Shown here one piece after another: positions 19,178 through 28,126 of a DNA stretch of 64,000 bases; the first letter of the stretch is position 1, and each line of letters opens with the position of its first letter. Under the pieces are notes generated by a model. That model was given only the letters and a program-made list of their open reading frames with translations, was not told where the DNA came from and searched no databases. Source of the DNA: Hanstruepera marina (GTDB lineage: Bacteria; Bacteroidota; Bacteroidia; Flavobacteriales; Flavobacteriaceae); the NCBI RefSeq assembly GCF_019880635.1, contig NZ_JAINVX010000007.1, positions 1 to 64,000 of the forward strand, given 5' to 3'. The position numbers were made by a program, and so were the translations under genes.

Positions 19178-21773
19178 TGTAGAAACAGCCATCATCGGTA
19201 CTAACATTTATAGTATAATTACCAGCGCTTAATGATGAAAATGTATGATCACTATTCATTACAGGACCAACACTATTTACTAAAACACCTCCTTCATAGA
19301 TGCTAAAGTAATATTGTGGTAAGGCATCGTTGGCCGCAATGCTAATACTGCCGAAACCACCATAACAATCTGGTTGAGTAATATTAGTCGTAACGGTAAA
19401 GTCACGCTCCCTTACAAATACTGCAGGCGTTTCAAAAATACATGGGTTGGTATCGACACCTACTTGCTGAATATATATAAAATAATATCCTTGAGATGTA
19501 ACTGTAAACACATTGCTGGATTGGTAATTAATACCATCAATACTGTACTCATAACCACTTGGAACGCCATTTACTGTAATGCTTCCTGGAGTATCACAAA
19601 TAATATCTTGAGCAACAGCTGTTGGATTAAGAAGGTTTTGGTATACATTAAAGTAAAATATACTGAAACACCCTCCAGGATAATTAATTACAATTCTAAA
19701 CTGGCCGGATGTGTTGGCGGTATAATTTGGTCCGGTTCCAACTTGGTTCCAAGTGCAGGCCGAATTTTCATTGGCACAGTCATCAATTCCGATAGGAGGA
19801 CAGCTTGACTCGTCTAATTGTTCCCAAATAATTGAAGTGGCATCGCTAATTCCGGTTATTATATCTCTGACATCATTTGCACCACATAAAAATATTTTAG
19901 GAAGTTCTTTACCATCATTTGGGCAAATAGAAACAACATCCGCAAAAGGTATAACTGGGTTTGTTTGTGTTGTACCATATAAAGAAACGGTTATTACTTC
20001 TTGAATAGATATACAAGTTGCAGAGGCTGTATTGGTAACATAATATGTTCCAGTTTCTGTTGCCGTATACGATTGACCCGTGCCTATAACTGGTGTTCCT
20101 GTTGGACTGGTGGACCAAGAGTAGCTATCGTAACCATCAGCAGCTGTAATTGTAACACTATCGCCACAAAGTATTTCTTCACGTTCAAAGTTGCAACTAG
20201 AGATATCTACTAAAAAATTTGTAGGTTGTGGATCTATAAAGCATTCGAGTTCAACATAACTTGCTTGATCTTCAACTGTAATTCCACTTAATGCCCCTGT
20301 ATAAGTTCCAAAGGCTTGATTTAATATTTCATTTGAGCATGCTTGACTTAAATCGTAGCAATTAGGAACAATCTGTACTGGGATACGTATAACAAAAACA
20401 GGGTCTCCATATTCTACAGAATCATCTGGAATACTGAAAACAACGGTTCTTGTAATAGGATCGTATGAAAGTAGGGTAGCACCTCCTGAATTTGTATAGT
20501 CAATAGTTGCTGGATCGAATACTATATTATCCGGTAGTATATCAGTTATGGTAAAATTAGTAATATCTTCATTACCTGTATTTTGGTAACTTATTTCGTA
20601 AAATATGTTTTGACCTAATATTACGTCATCTCCGTTAATATCGTTTCCAAATTCGTCTTGAACAGTTTTGACCAAAGTAACTTCTGGTGAAATAACATCA
20701 ACTGCAAAAGCACTAAAGAAAGCAAAAATAGGGTCAGCTTGTCCACGTGCAACTTGAAGAGTAAATGAAGCATCAGTTGCACCGTTTACAATATATTCAG
20801 GTTCTGAGTTAAATATTTCCAACATACCCGTGTCATAACCTAAAGTATTTGTTCCAAACGGATTTCTAGGATGTGCAATTCCATTGTAATTTTCAATTAC
20901 CGATCCAAAGAATTTATTTGCAGATCTAAAAGGAGTTGTTACCTCTTTATTGTTAATTTCTAATTTTGTTGCTCTTTTTGTTTTATCACCATCTAAAGTA
21001 GCGTAAGCAAATTGTAAGTCGATATGTCCAGCAGGAGGTGTTGTAAATCCTGTTACTGGAACTTCTTCGTAATGGTCGTCATAAATATGGCTAAACCCAT
21101 CAAATGTTGTAAATGATTTTGTATGCAAATCAGGATCTTCATATATAACAAATAATGTCCATCCTGCTGAAAGCCCTGTAGAAAAATTAGTTCCGACACT
21201 AGACACAACATTAGCTACAGAATATGTTCCCTCAACATTGGTTAACGCATTTAGCATATCTGTAACTTCTGCATAACATGCGTAAGGTGTATTGCCCGGT
21301 TCACCGTCTTCAGAAATAATTGGGTTTACAATAGCGTCATAAATAAGTGTTCCATTAATATCTGTATATGTACTACTTTCAGGCGTTTTAAATTTAATGT
21401 TTGTGATATTTGAACGATCACCATCTTGTAGAACAGCGCCCCAATATAATGCTGCATATGCCACAGAATAACACGTTGTAGGTGTGCCATCTTCATGAGG
21501 TTGAAAAACAAGATCGGCACTACTTGAACTGAATGTGGAGGCATCACTATCAATATCAATATACTGCATTGTAACATCATCATTATCAATACTGTTGTCA
21601 TTACATGGTAAATTATCTTGACCAAGAATATTATTACCAATAACAAGCATGCTTCCTTTTACTTCTACATTTCCTCTTACAGACCAGGGTTGGTATGTTT
21701 GAGTAAAACCAGTGAAGCCAATCAAGAAGATTAGTATAGCTAAACTATTTTTAAAATAAGTAGGTTTTTTCAT
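13548..21773 (-). CDS. SprB-like giant gliding adhesin with type B CTD (copy B)
   Basis: A 2,741-residue exported protein parallel to copy A. The start is set at 21773 because it gives MKKPTYFKNSLAILIFLIGF, a signal peptide homologous to copy A; the frame extends 15 codons further upstream without support. The head domain (~25-365) shares the copy A layout (MQYIDID.DASTFSSSS, YAALYWGAV, TTFDGFSH, FAYATLDGDK) but differs in most residues. A DUF11-like stretch follows (FYEISYQNTGNEDITNFTITDILP), then SprB modules and the type B sorting domain. Residues 866-2741 are identical to copy A. Located 60 bp behind the SprD-like gene, so probably in one operon with it. Confidence 0.9.
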   Translation of the reverse strand: MKKPTYFKNSLAILIFLIGFTGFTQTYQPWSVRGNVEVKGSMLVIGNNILGQDNLPCNDNSIDNDDVTMQYIDIDSDASTFSSSSADLVFQPHEDGTPTTCYSVAYAALYWGAVLQDGDRSNITNIKFKTPESSTYTDINGTLIYDAIVNPIISEDGEPGNTPYACYAEVTDMLNALTNVEGTYSVANVVSSVGTNFSTGLSAGWTLFVIYEDPDLHTKSFTTFDGFSHIYDDHYEEVPVTGFTTPPAGHIDLQFAYATLDGDKTKRATKLEINNKEVTTPFRSANKFFGSVIENYNGIAHPRNPFGTNTLGYDTGMLEIFNSEPEYIVNGATDASFTLQVARGQADPIFAFFSAFAVDVISPEVTLVKTVQDEFGNDINGDDVILGQNIFYEISYQNTGNEDITNFTITDILPDNIVFDPATIDYTNSGGATLLSYDPITRTVVFSIPDDSVEYGDPVFVIRIPVQIVPNCYDLSQACSNEILNQAFGTYTGALSGITVEDQASYVELECFIDPQPTNFLVDISSCNFEREEILCGDSVTITAADGYDSYSWSTSPTGTPVIGTGQSYTATETGTYYVTNTASATCISIQEVITVSLYGTTQTNPVIPFADVVSICPNDGKELPKIFLCGANDVRDIITGISDATSIIWEQLDESSCPPIGIDDCANENSACTWNQVGTGPNYTANTSGQFRIVINYPGGCFSIFYFNVYQNLLNPTAVAQDIICDTPGSITVNGVPSGYEYSIDGINYQSSNVFTVTSQGYYFIYIQQVGVDTNPCIFETPAVFVRERDFTVTTNITQPDCYGGFGSISIAANDALPQYYFSIYEGGVLVNSVGPVMNSDHTFSSLSAGNYTINVSTDDGCFYTEDIVIVEPPLLTVTAAVTIPLTCDDGQITIYPEGGTPPYFYFINSTTDFQTDPEVVVTGPGVYDITVVDTNNCSASTTITVDQIPEPEFTVDATNIDCAGSNNGTITVNVTNANGNSLEFSIDGGTTFTSSNVFTGLAPGTYDVVVQYSIGTSVCLTDPQPITITTATAISGTATLSADYTCNSGGSITVTGVTGGTPPYAYSIDGVTFQVSDTFTGLTAGTYTITILDANSCTAITNTITIDPLDPPTDLTFSNTPLSCPSNTTTITITGTTGGAGVLEYQIIAPASAATPYQTSNTFSGLGPDTYTFQVRDENDCVYSESYTIEPLPVLSLNTILTEDLDCTATPDAVITGTFSGGVAPFTFAVSIDGAPYVNLGATGSPFTYATTTPGTYQFQVTDANNCTAESGVHTINPIVPPALSTVVQTQPILCNGDANGAIDITIDDTVGTPPFTINVNNDTTGTNYGTQTSGLPAGTYTITITDAKSCTATETIVIAEPDPIVVDYHTVDITCTAGGVSQGSIIIDSVTGGTAPYNYFVTGTNGYNNSELNATGSTSVSFDVVDFGLYQINVIDANGCSVLIQDVLVASPPTDLDINISTSVNCATGGTAIVSIGTTLSSSGPFFFSIYQGPISVYPNPPGSWVPEDSPGSESATFTGLTPGVSYTFIVYDASTNCSYYEPATAPIPTNSTLTVDAVSSNNITCTGSANGNVSFTVNSIYGVGTTVSYEIFDSLTLASTGVTGTGNVPAGGSLSVTNLGPLPFGNYYVLITETSGPNAGCGVVTAPFNITESAIPLSLTVNIDQNANCNPNSGIISAIGHDGTPPYLYQVTTTPGSPAATDPSWASASTFNLDAGNYYVHVVDAYGCVVSSPVVVLPMDPAPVVAAAVNNPCLTVDGNFEIDVTLTSTGIAPYSFSINGGAFQTMTAPFTISNLFSGTHTIEVNDANGCGNSVSVTIEPILGITPSVTALPTCNDNDGEITVTGNGGSGNYAYTISPNPASISLAGNVFSGVPSGLYTITITDTVTGCTEDVSVSLAPATPPTFTLTPTALTCFGDNTGSFELFVNGYSGTYTYEVFDNFGTSVTGPVAANTTTNPIVVTGLTSGSYSVTLTETQTPFCSTNGTFVIASPSEALDVVANETSNVSCDNNIGTITAIASGGWGQYEYELTGAATVAYSPNGTFTDLSAGTYTVNVRDASGCIASDTVTLTEPNPIAATFTPNTTLLSCFGDQNATITVTNVTGGQGANYTYTLNTILPTPSTSGPQTSNVFSDLGAGTYSVTINDGYNCTATSVDIVIAQPTIIQANLVVQTTQTCLNQTTLTLSATGGTGPYTYSDDSSFATVLGSFTSSTTFPVPVGTYSFYVRDANGCITNVSNEITIDPLPTLDIILDSVNPTINCAGDNTGSITATAQGGLGNYVYTLQDTAGNTIPATQNSPGVFTGLVAGTYVVYVESGDCNATSATIAITEPSTVLDATFNVTNVTCSGTNNGVLEIIASGGTGIIKYAISPQLDQFFDTNIFENLAPGNYDVIVQDELGCYIIHNFDVIEPAPVILGIVANSIVPEVCDGDLNAEFSIDISGGTLPYSVSLDSYDGPYSTGAPNQTQFDFSGLSGGDHTVFVRDGQGCESEWNISLPESVAIEPTVVVEYNCLNNMPGNTVTVLVGDGLNPDDLDYSLNGGPYQMSNVFTDVPAGTDHFIDVRHTNGCVQSTEFFTIEAVEPLTLVLNEGDINEFIAVATGGTGDYEFTLNGENQGGNNTFVISETGTYVVVVTDSSGCTATASIFLEYVDICIPNYFTPNGDGVADTWAPGCVTGYPNLQFSIFDRYGRKIVTLNVGEKWDGKYGGKELPTGDYWYVVNLNSSNDNRDFVGNFTLYR

Positions 21774-21833
21774 GACACTTATATTTATTTCTCCTCTTTT
21801 ATATGGGGCAATACACAAAAGGATACATTTTTA

Positions 21834-24287
21834 TTAATTCTCAATTTTTACAATTGACATTTTACTTTTATATGGTTTATTATTAGAGTCTAAGGCATTG
21901 TTGGCAGATTGAATGCTATCAAACTTATCTTGATATATGTAATATTTACTTGTATTTACATCGTAAAAGAAGTTGATATTTTTATCGCCAGATGCCACTA
22001 CATTTGTAATAAATTCGTCACGTTTCTTAACATCACTATGAACAGCTAATACAACATAGTATCCATTTTCTTCATTCGCTACATTTTTCACAATTTGTAT
22101 TTTATTGCTTCGCGCTTCACCAAAATCGAAATCATCTTCAGTCTTGGTTTCTGTACTAATAGGTGTATTTTCCTTAATTAGCTTTAATGTATTGGTATCT
22201 TGAGCATATCTGTCTTCTTGATTTTTATATGCTGCACGTTTAATTCTACGTTTTCTTTCAAAATCTGTTGCGATTTTAATTTCTTCTAATTGTATTTCAA
22301 GATTAGCTTTAGCTTTTATGGCAGCTTCTTGTTCCGCTTTTAATTCTTTTAATTTTTTTCTATGGAATAAGCTAACTTCATCTAGGTTAATGGTATCTGA
22401 TTCTTCTCTTTGATTATATAATTCCTCAAGTCTTTTAATTTCCTTATTTCTAGCTTCAATTACTGCATCTAAATCTGTTTGGATAGCTGCTAGTTTTTTG
22501 TTTTCTGCAGATATACTTTTAAATGGTTTAGGCTCTAAATAAATACCTTGCTCACTTAAATCATTTTCTTCTTTTAGGTCTTTTAAATCCTTATCCTTGC
22601 TTATAACAACTTCTTGTAAACGAATCAATAGGGCCTCTTGAGTTTCTTTAGAGTCTTCAGTAGCCTCTACAAGGGTATTCATGGTTTTTCCTAATTGGTC
22701 TTGTGCTTCAGGAATTACATTCTTATTGGCTTCAGCCTCTGCTGCCAAACGTGCTTGTTCTTCAGCTTCCGCTTGAGCTTGTGCTTCTGCAGCCAAACGT
22801 GCTTGTTCTTCGGCTTCTACTTGAGCTTGTGCTTCCGCAGCCAAACGTGCTTGTTCTTCAGCTTCCGCTTGAGCTTGTGCTTCTGCAGCTAAACGTGCTT
22901 GTTCTTCAGCTTCTGCTTGAGCTTGTGCTTCCGCAGCCAAACGTGCTTGTTCTTCAGCTTCTGCTTGAGCTTGTGCTTCCGCAGCCAAACGTGCTTGATC
23001 TTCAGCTTCTGCTTGAGCTTGTGCTTCCGCAGCCAAACGTGCTTGTTCTTCGGCTTCTGCTTGAGCTTGTGCTTCCGCAGCTAAACGCACTTGTTCTTCA
23101 GCTTCCGCTTTAGCTTGAGCTTCCGCAGCCAAACGTGCTTGTTCTTCGGCTTCAGCTTGAGCTTGTGTTTCCGCAGCCAAACGTGCTTGTTCTTCAGCTT
23201 CTGCTTGAGCTTTTGCTTCCGCAGCTAAACGTGTTTGTTCTTCAGTTTCAGCTTTAGCAAGAGCATTTGCTCTTCTGTTTGCTTCAGCTTTTTCGTTAAC
23301 TGGTTTGGCTGTATTTTTCTTTTTTGTTGGCTGAATTAGAGAGCCTACTTGATCTTCACGACTATAGCTATAGCGCTGTTTATTGTCAAACTTATAGGCT
23401 AAAGTCAGTTCGTGAGACGAGCCAAAGCTGTTTATGTCTCCAGTTGCTTTTTCATAATTATACTCAACAGCAATTTGTTTTGTAATATTAAGACCTACGC
23501 CTCCGTGAAAACCATAGAATGTATTGTAACCGACTTGTGCCCAAATTCCTAGTGGAATAGTTAGCATAGCAGTACCAGAAACAATGGTATTATCTTCTTT
23601 AAATTCCGCTTTAATCAATCCAGTGAATTTACTTTCATCTAAAAAGCTATTGTTATACATATAACCTGTATACATTAAATGCGCTTGTATTCCACGTTGG
23701 GAATTGTCTTTAATCAATTCAGATGCATTGAAATTGTATAAAACGGCATTGTTTATTGATACTCCAATATCGACAAATGCCATTCCATAGTTAATACCTG
23801 GGCTAACACTTAATAGGAAATTAGACGGAATATTTTGTAAAGACGGATCTGGAGTATTGGTTACTACTTTTCCATCGTTAACACCGCTACTGTAAGCACC
23901 TACATTTAAACCAAAAGTTAAATTACTGTCTGTATTAAGTTGAGCATTATATGCAAAATTCAAAATACCGCCAAATGTTGTAAGCACACCATAGTTTTGT
24001 TGGAATAGCCCAACACCAATTCCTATATTTTCTCTAAATCGACCCGAATAACTTGCTAAATAGGTGAGTGGTGCATTGTCAAAAGACACCCATTCTCTTT
24101 TATTAGTTATGCTCACATATTTATATTGTTGTCTTACAAAGCTAAACGTTGGGTTTATTGTATATTGATTATAGGTTAATGAATTACGAATAGGTAAGTC
24201 AAAAGCCACCACGCCATCGCTCTCTTGAGCGTTGGAAAGCTGAATAAAACAGCATATAAGTGATATGGCTAATACTTTTCGTATCAT
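21834..24287 (-). CDS. SprD-like PorP/SprF barrel with coiled-coil repeats and SPOR-like tail
   Basis: An 817-residue exported protein with three parts. Residues 1-20 are a signal peptide (FIQLSNAQ) and ~25-305 a PorP/SprF barrel ([40 protein letters not shown]). Residues ~330-530 are an Ala/Glu/Gln-rich region built of 16-residue units ([16 protein letters not shown]), certainly helical and probably coiled coil, followed by more charged helix to ~690. The last ~90 residues ([18 protein letters not shown]...[17 protein letters not shown]) resemble a SPOR peptidoglycan-binding fold. Its place between an SprC-like and an SprB-like gene matches F. johnsoniae sprD. An inferred role is anchoring the outer-membrane secretion or adhesin complex to the cell wall. 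Confidence 0.82.
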   Translation of the reverse strand: MIRKVLAISLICCFIQLSNAQESDGVVAFDLPIRNSLTYNQYTINPTFSFVRQQYKYVSITNKREWVSFDNAPLTYLASYSGRFRENIGIGVGLFQQNYGVLTTFGGILNFAYNAQLNTDSNLTFGLNVGAYSSGVNDGKVVTNTPDPSLQNIPSNFLLSVSPGINYGMAFVDIGVSINNAVLYNFNASELIKDNSQRGIQAHLMYTGYMYNNSFLDESKFTGLIKAEFKEDNTIVSGTAMLTIPLGIWAQVGYNTFYGFHGGVGLNITKQIAVEYNYEKATGDINSFGSSHELTLAYKFDNKQRYSYSREDQVGSLIQPTKKKNTAKPVNEKAEANRRANALAKAETEEQTRLAAEAKAQAEAEEQARLAAETQAQAEAEEQARLAAEAQAKAEAEEQVRLAAEAQAQAEAEEQARLAAEAQAQAEAEDQARLAAEAQAQAEAEEQARLAAEAQAQAEAEEQARLAAEAQAQAEAEEQARLAAEAQAQVEAEEQARLAAEAQAQAEAEEQARLAAEAEANKNVIPEAQDQLGKTMNTLVEATEDSKETQEALLIRLQEVVISKDKDLKDLKEENDLSEQGIYLEPKPFKSISAENKKLAAIQTDLDAVIEARNKEIKRLEELYNQREESDTINLDEVSLFHRKKLKELKAEQEAAIKAKANLEIQLEEIKIATDFERKRRIKRAAYKNQEDRYAQDTNTLKLIKENTPISTETKTEDDFDFGEARSNKIQIVKNVANEENGYYVVLAVHSDVKKRDEFITNVVASGDKNINFFYDVNTSKYYIYQDKFDSIQSANNALDSNNKPYKSKMSIVKIEN
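22734..23243 (-). repeat. 48-bp in-frame repeat array (ten units plus a partial one)
   Basis: Ten complete 48-bp units and a partial eleventh (22763-22734) encode [16 protein letters not shown] with few substitutions (EEQTRL, ETQAQ, EAQAK, EEQVRL, EDQARL, AQVEA). Frame is preserved throughout, so gain or loss of a unit changes the helix by 16 residues without breaking the gene. Confidence 0.95.
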
Positions 24288-24288
24288 T

Positions 24289-25749
24289 TTATTTAAGGAC
24301 CGTTATGGTTCCTTTTTTAGTTTCGTTGGTTGTTGTTATGACGTAATAGTATAATTGATTAACACTGTTTAAATTCAATTGTTCCTCTGGCCAATTGTTT
24401 AAGTAATCATTAGTTTTAAGAACGATTTTACCTTGGTTTGTCATGATTAAAACTTCAGTATTTGAACCACTAACATATTTGGTTGGCAAAATCCAAGTAT
24501 CATTTATACCATCACCATTTGGACTGATAATATTTGGGATTTTATCTACATCGGGAAAAGGATCGATAGGTTCATTAATTGAGAAATTAAATGTTCTTGA
24601 TCCCGTACATCCAGAATTATCTGTTACTATTACACTATAATTACCAAACTCATTAGCTATGTATGTGTCTGTGGTAGCTGTTGAAATGATGGAATTGTTT
24701 AAGTACCATTCATAACTTGGGCTTACGGCAGTTGATGTAACAGTTACAGTTAATGTTTCTCCAGCTTCCATGGTATTCTCTTCAGGGACGTTAATATTAG
24801 CATCAAACAATTCGCTAATTAAATCTATTGATCCAGAAGCACTACAGCTTCCTAAATCAACCTGTACAGAATAAACACCAGATTCATTCGTTTCATACAT
24901 TTGATTTGTTGCATCAGGAATAATATCTCCATCTTTATACCATTGGTAACTATTTCCACTAATAGTGCTTAAAATTGTAGACCCTTGATCTGGGCAAAAT
25001 GGGTTGCCAAGACTAGAAGCAATGGTTGCACTAGCTTGTCCTGAAACAACTTCAGTAATAGTTACTCGATTGGAAAATGAATTGGAAGTACAGGTTCCGT
25101 AGTTAGTTTCCACAAAATATGTGCCTTCTTGATTAACCTCTAACGTGTTTCCTTCTGCAACAAAAACAGAGGTTGTTGGTCCTGTTTCTCTAAACCAATT
25201 GAATGTTAAAGACGGATAGTTTAATGGTGAATCATTATTGCCGTTACCTGGATTATCAATTGTTAATAGGTAACTGCCACCAGAGCAGAATGCTCCGGTA
25301 GACACTAAATTATTGATTGTAAATGGGCTGTCTTGAATTTTATAGTAAGCTGCAAATGCTACTGAACGTGAACTAGTTGCAGCCGGAGCTGTACTTTTAA
25401 CACGTATTTTATAGCCTTCGCCAGCAGTATCTGTAGGTATAGAAAAATTTAAAGTTGCTGGAGATGTCGTTACAGTGCCTGAAGTTGATGTATAAACCAC
25501 AACAGGATTAGTGAAATCGCCATTGGCGTCAGACATTTCAATAATGAATTGATTGGATGGATCTAAATTTGATTCAGGAGAAAAAACAAATGTTGTGCTA
25601 TACGTGTTAAACGAAGCACTAGCACAAGCCTGGCTAAAACCTAAATTTGGTGTACCAATAACTATTTGAGTATACCCTCTTTCTGCACAGAATAGAGCTA
25701 ACAAACAAAGAGTGATTAAAATTTTTTTTGGTAGAGTAGTTTTATGCAT
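24289..25749 (-). CDS. SprC-like exported protein with type B CTD
   Basis: A 486-residue protein with a signal peptide ([19 protein letters not shown]) and Ig-like beta modules (residues ~140-410: [39 protein letters not shown]). The C-terminus ([20 protein letters not shown]...YYYVITT) is the gliding-associated type B sorting domain, though the FDRYG element is degenerate (MTNQGKIV). The stop lies directly against the start of the SprD-like gene (one base apart), so the two are cotranscribed. By position and size it corresponds to F. johnsoniae SprC, which is needed for SprB function. The name is inferred from order and domain, not from alignment. Confidence 0.75.
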   Translation of the reverse strand: MHKTTLPKKILITLCLLALFCAERGYTQIVIGTPNLGFSQACASASFNTYSTTFVFSPESNLDPSNQFIIEMSDANGDFTNPVVVYTSTSGTVTTSPATLNFSIPTDTAGEGYKIRVKSTAPAATSSRSVAFAAYYKIQDSPFTINNLVSTGAFCSGGSYLLTIDNPGNGNNDSPLNYPSLTFNWFRETGPTTSVFVAEGNTLEVNQEGTYFVETNYGTCTSNSFSNRVTITEVVSGQASATIASSLGNPFCPDQGSTILSTISGNSYQWYKDGDIIPDATNQMYETNESGVYSVQVDLGSCSASGSIDLISELFDANINVPEENTMEAGETLTVTVTSTAVSPSYEWYLNNSIISTATTDTYIANEFGNYSVIVTDNSGCTGSRTFNFSINEPIDPFPDVDKIPNIISPNGDGINDTWILPTKYVSGSNTEVLIMTNQGKIVLKTNDYLNNWPEEQLNLNSVNQLYYYVITTTNETKKGTITVLK

Positions 25750-25882
25750 TCAAAATTATTTTATCTCAATCAATTATTTAACTTTTAGGGTCTTTCAGCT
25801 AAACTTACTTTTTGGTAAGAAGCAGAATAAAAGATCTTTTTGGATTAATTAAGTTGCAGTGCAACTAGGCACTTATTAACTA

Positions 25883-27178
25883 TTAATCGTTAGATGCTAT
25901 AATTTTATTAATGCGTAATCTAAAATCTGGACGCTTTGGATTTTTTAAATCAATAAATGTTTCTGAATCTGCACCTTTTGAGTAAACATTTTTAAAAACA
26001 CTATTTCCGTACCAGTTCTCTAAATCATCGTTATTGGAGTCATTTTTAGTAAAAATATTACCGTTGCAGTTGTTGAAATACATTTCAGTAAACTTTATAC
26101 GATCTAAATTTTCACTATCAACTTTGATTCTATTATCTAAAATCACAGCTGGATTGAAACCAGAAATTACGGTTTTGTTTAGTGAGACCGAAACATCAGG
26201 AGCTATATAAAGCGCTTCTTTTACTAGTCCGATTTGAATATCTGAAGCTAAATCATCGCTAACATTAACTAGTGTTAAATTTTCAGCAATGACATCAGTT
26301 TTATTTTTAGTTAAATCTACTTCGTCTATTTCATCATATGAAGCTACATACATACATTTTGATCCATTTGCTCCAGATATGTAAGGCGATCTAATGGCCA
26401 AAGAGTTTGTAATTTTACATTGTGTGCCAAAATTAAATTCGTAATCGTTACTGCTAGTTCTATACGAAATCATTTTATCTAAATTAATTTCGCCACCTAT
26501 TACGTTAAAAGAGTTTCCGTAGCAATAGCTAACCATTACATTCGAAATAGTCGTTTCGTTACCAACACCTGCTAATGTAAGTGCGTTAAAATAGCCAAAT
26601 TCTTTAGTTCTTTTTCCAGCATATTCAATTCGTACATATTTAAATATTCCAGAATCATCATTGGCGTTATCACCTCCATAGCTAATATTATTGTACGATG
26701 AAGGTTTTAGACCATAATTAACTGCAGATTCATTGCCAAATTTATTGATTGGAGCGTTTCCAAGAATAAAAACACCACCCCAATCACCTTGTTTTTTAAC
26801 GCCTCTATTTGAGGTGAAAACAATGGGGTCTGTTTCTAAACCGTTAGCAAAAATTCGAGATCCTCTACTTATTATTAAAGAACCATTGGTTTTAAAATCG
26901 CCAATAATTACTGTACCTGGCTCTATAGTTAATGTAGCGCCATCGGTAACAAAAACACTTCCTAATAATAAATAGATGTCTTTCTTGTATAGTTTGGTAT
27001 CTTCGGAGATATTGCCACTTAAGATTTGCGTTGGCTCTCCATATTCAACTGTATTTGGTGTAAACTCGGTCCATGAGTTTAACCAATTGTCATATCCTAT
27101 AATTCCTTTTTCCTGCTGTGCGACCAAATTGCTTAGCGCAAAAAGGGTCAAACATATAGTTAGAGTAAAGTTTTTCAT
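25883..27178 (-). CDS. Exported beta-helix-like protein of unknown function
   Basis: A 431-residue protein with a signal peptide ending near SNLVAQ. The body shows the repetitive short-strand pattern of right-handed beta-helix proteins common in Bacteroidota (GATLTIEPGTVIIGDFKTNG, SLIISRGSRIFANGLETD, GDWGGVFILGNAPIN, FKYVRIEYAG). No catalytic motif or C-terminal sorting domain is visible. It is the first gene behind a well-formed promoter and lies 133 bp ahead of the SprC-like gene, so it may head the gliding-adhesin operon. I do not recognise a specific family. Confidence 0.75.
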   Translation of the reverse strand: MKNFTLTICLTLFALSNLVAQQEKGIIGYDNWLNSWTEFTPNTVEYGEPTQILSGNISEDTKLYKKDIYLLLGSVFVTDGATLTIEPGTVIIGDFKTNGSLIISRGSRIFANGLETDPIVFTSNRGVKKQGDWGGVFILGNAPINKFGNESAVNYGLKPSSYNNISYGGDNANDDSGIFKYVRIEYAGKRTKEFGYFNALTLAGVGNETTISNVMVSYCYGNSFNVIGGEINLDKMISYRTSSNDYEFNFGTQCKITNSLAIRSPYISGANGSKCMYVASYDEIDEVDLTKNKTDVIAENLTLVNVSDDLASDIQIGLVKEALYIAPDVSVSLNKTVISGFNPAVILDNRIKVDSENLDRIKFTEMYFNNCNGNIFTKNDSNNDDLENWYGNSVFKNVYSKGADSETFIDLKNPKRPDFRLRINKIIASND

Positions 27179-27226
27179 AGTAAGTAAGTTTATTGTTCAA
27201 TTTTGGGGTTTTATTTATCATCACAT

Positions 27227-27258
27227 CAAACATATAAATAAATCCTATGAAATACAAA
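27227..27258 (-). promoter_or_regulatory. Bacteroidota-type promoter of the gliding-adhesin operon
   Basis: On the minus strand TTTG (27258-27255), a 20-bp spacer and TATGTTTG (27234-27227) match the TTTG / TAnnTTTG consensus of the Bacteroidota primary sigma factor with ideal spacing. The start point would be ~43 bp ahead of the ATG at 27178. It is the best-formed promoter I found in the window. Confidence 0.65.
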
Positions 27259-27397
27259 AAAATATCGACGAAATGCAAAAAAATAAATTATTTGTAGTAT
27301 TTATATTACAAATAATAATATTTTTCATTGATTTAAGCAAAAAATAGTAGTAATAATATAGATAGTAAAATACTAAAGATTAATATACAATACAAAA

Positions 27398-27424
27398 AAA
27401 TCCCTGACTTGTAATCAGGGATTT
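27398..27424 (-). terminator. Rho-independent terminator of the small exported-protein gene
   Basis: A 10-bp stem (aaatccctga / tcagggattt) with a 7-base loop, followed on the minus strand by a run of T. It lies 28 bp behind the stop codon at 27453 and ahead of the next promoter, so it separates the small gene from the adhesin operon. Confidence 0.85.
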
Positions 27425-27452
27425 ATATTAATAATTTTATTAGAGTAAAAGT

Positions 27453-27911
27453 TTAATACTCATTAAATTCATTATATGTATGTAATGATTTTAAAGTTTG
27501 CTCATAAAATAAAATTGCAGCAATTAAATTTGTTTTGTCTGAATAGGGTAGAATTTTAGTTTGAAACTCAATAGTATTATCAAAATATTCTGAAGCAGCT
27601 TCAATATTTTCTTCTAATGCCTTGCGATGATCTTTAGTGTCTGGAATACCTAAAGCTTGAATTGTTACACCAGGCTTATTGGTAAAAGCAATGTTAGGTA
27701 ATATTTTAACAATTACTTCAATACGCTCAATATATAGGTCTAATAACTGACCTTTGTTCATCTGATCTAATTCCTCACGATCATGGTATTTTTTTATGGC
27801 GACTTTTTGACTGATTATGCCTTGAGGGTCATTTTTCTTTTGGGAAAAAAGAGTGCTTGATGTTATGAAAAAAATAGCACAAAAAACAAGTAGTTTAGTT
27901 TTCATATTCAT
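27453..27911 (-). CDS. Small exported protein of unknown function
   Basis: A 152-residue protein with a signal peptide (KTKLLVFCAIFFITSSTLFSQ); the start could equally be the second ATG at 27905. The frame extends upstream to 27989, but a promoter with -33 and -7 boxes lies inside that extension (27936-27965), so the shorter start is preferred. The mature part is mostly helical (QMNKGQLLDLYIERIEVIVK; ALEENIEAASEYFDNTIEF) with no known motif. Own promoter and own terminator make it a single-gene unit beside the gliding genes. No function can be stated. Confidence 0.7.
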   Translation of the reverse strand: MNMKTKLLVFCAIFFITSSTLFSQKKNDPQGIISQKVAIKKYHDREELDQMNKGQLLDLYIERIEVIVKILPNIAFTNKPGVTIQALGIPDTKDHRKALEENIEAASEYFDNTIEFQTKILPYSDKTNLIAAILFYEQTLKSLHTYNEFNEY

Positions 27912-27935
27912 AATTTTAGAATTGTTCCTTGGCAA

Positions 27936-27965
27936 CAAATCTATACATTTTATTAAAATATCCAA
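27936..27965 (-). promoter_or_regulatory. Promoter of the small exported-protein gene
   Basis: Minus strand TTG (27965-27963), 19-bp spacer, TAGATTTG (27943-27936). It places the transcript start about 20 bp ahead of the ATG at 27911 and argues against the upstream start. Confidence 0.55.
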
Positions 27966-28098
27966 CTTTATTTTTACTTTTTTTGTCAATTAAGTGTATA
28001 ATTAATACGATGAAATACTTAATTAGTAAGAAAATTAATACAAAAATACATTTTTTAAGAAATTTCTGTTTAACCATTAATAGCAATTAAAAATGAAA

Positions 28099-28106
28099 TA
28101 TATTTG
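28099..28106 (+). promoter_or_regulatory. Candidate -7 box of ppk1
   Basis: TATATTTG, an exact TAnnTTTG match, lies 20 bp ahead of the ppk1 ATG. I see no good -33 box at the expected spacing. Confidence 0.4.
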
Positions 28107-28126
28107 TATGGTTACAAAATGGTTTA

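Noticed and set aside
22695-23113. Plus-strand Leu/Cys/Phe-rich ORFs over the 48-bp repeats
   Set aside because: They are reading-frame shadows of the Ala/Glu-rich repeat on the minus strand.
25853-25865. 13-bp palindrome gttgca-g-tgcaac between the beta-helix and SprC-like genes
   Set aside because: It is too short and lacks a T run, so it is neither a good terminator nor a supported operator; single occurrence noticed.
27906-27989. Upstream extension of the small exported protein to 27989
   Set aside because: It contains the promoter boxes and lacks a signal peptide, whereas the start at 27911 (or 27905) gives one.
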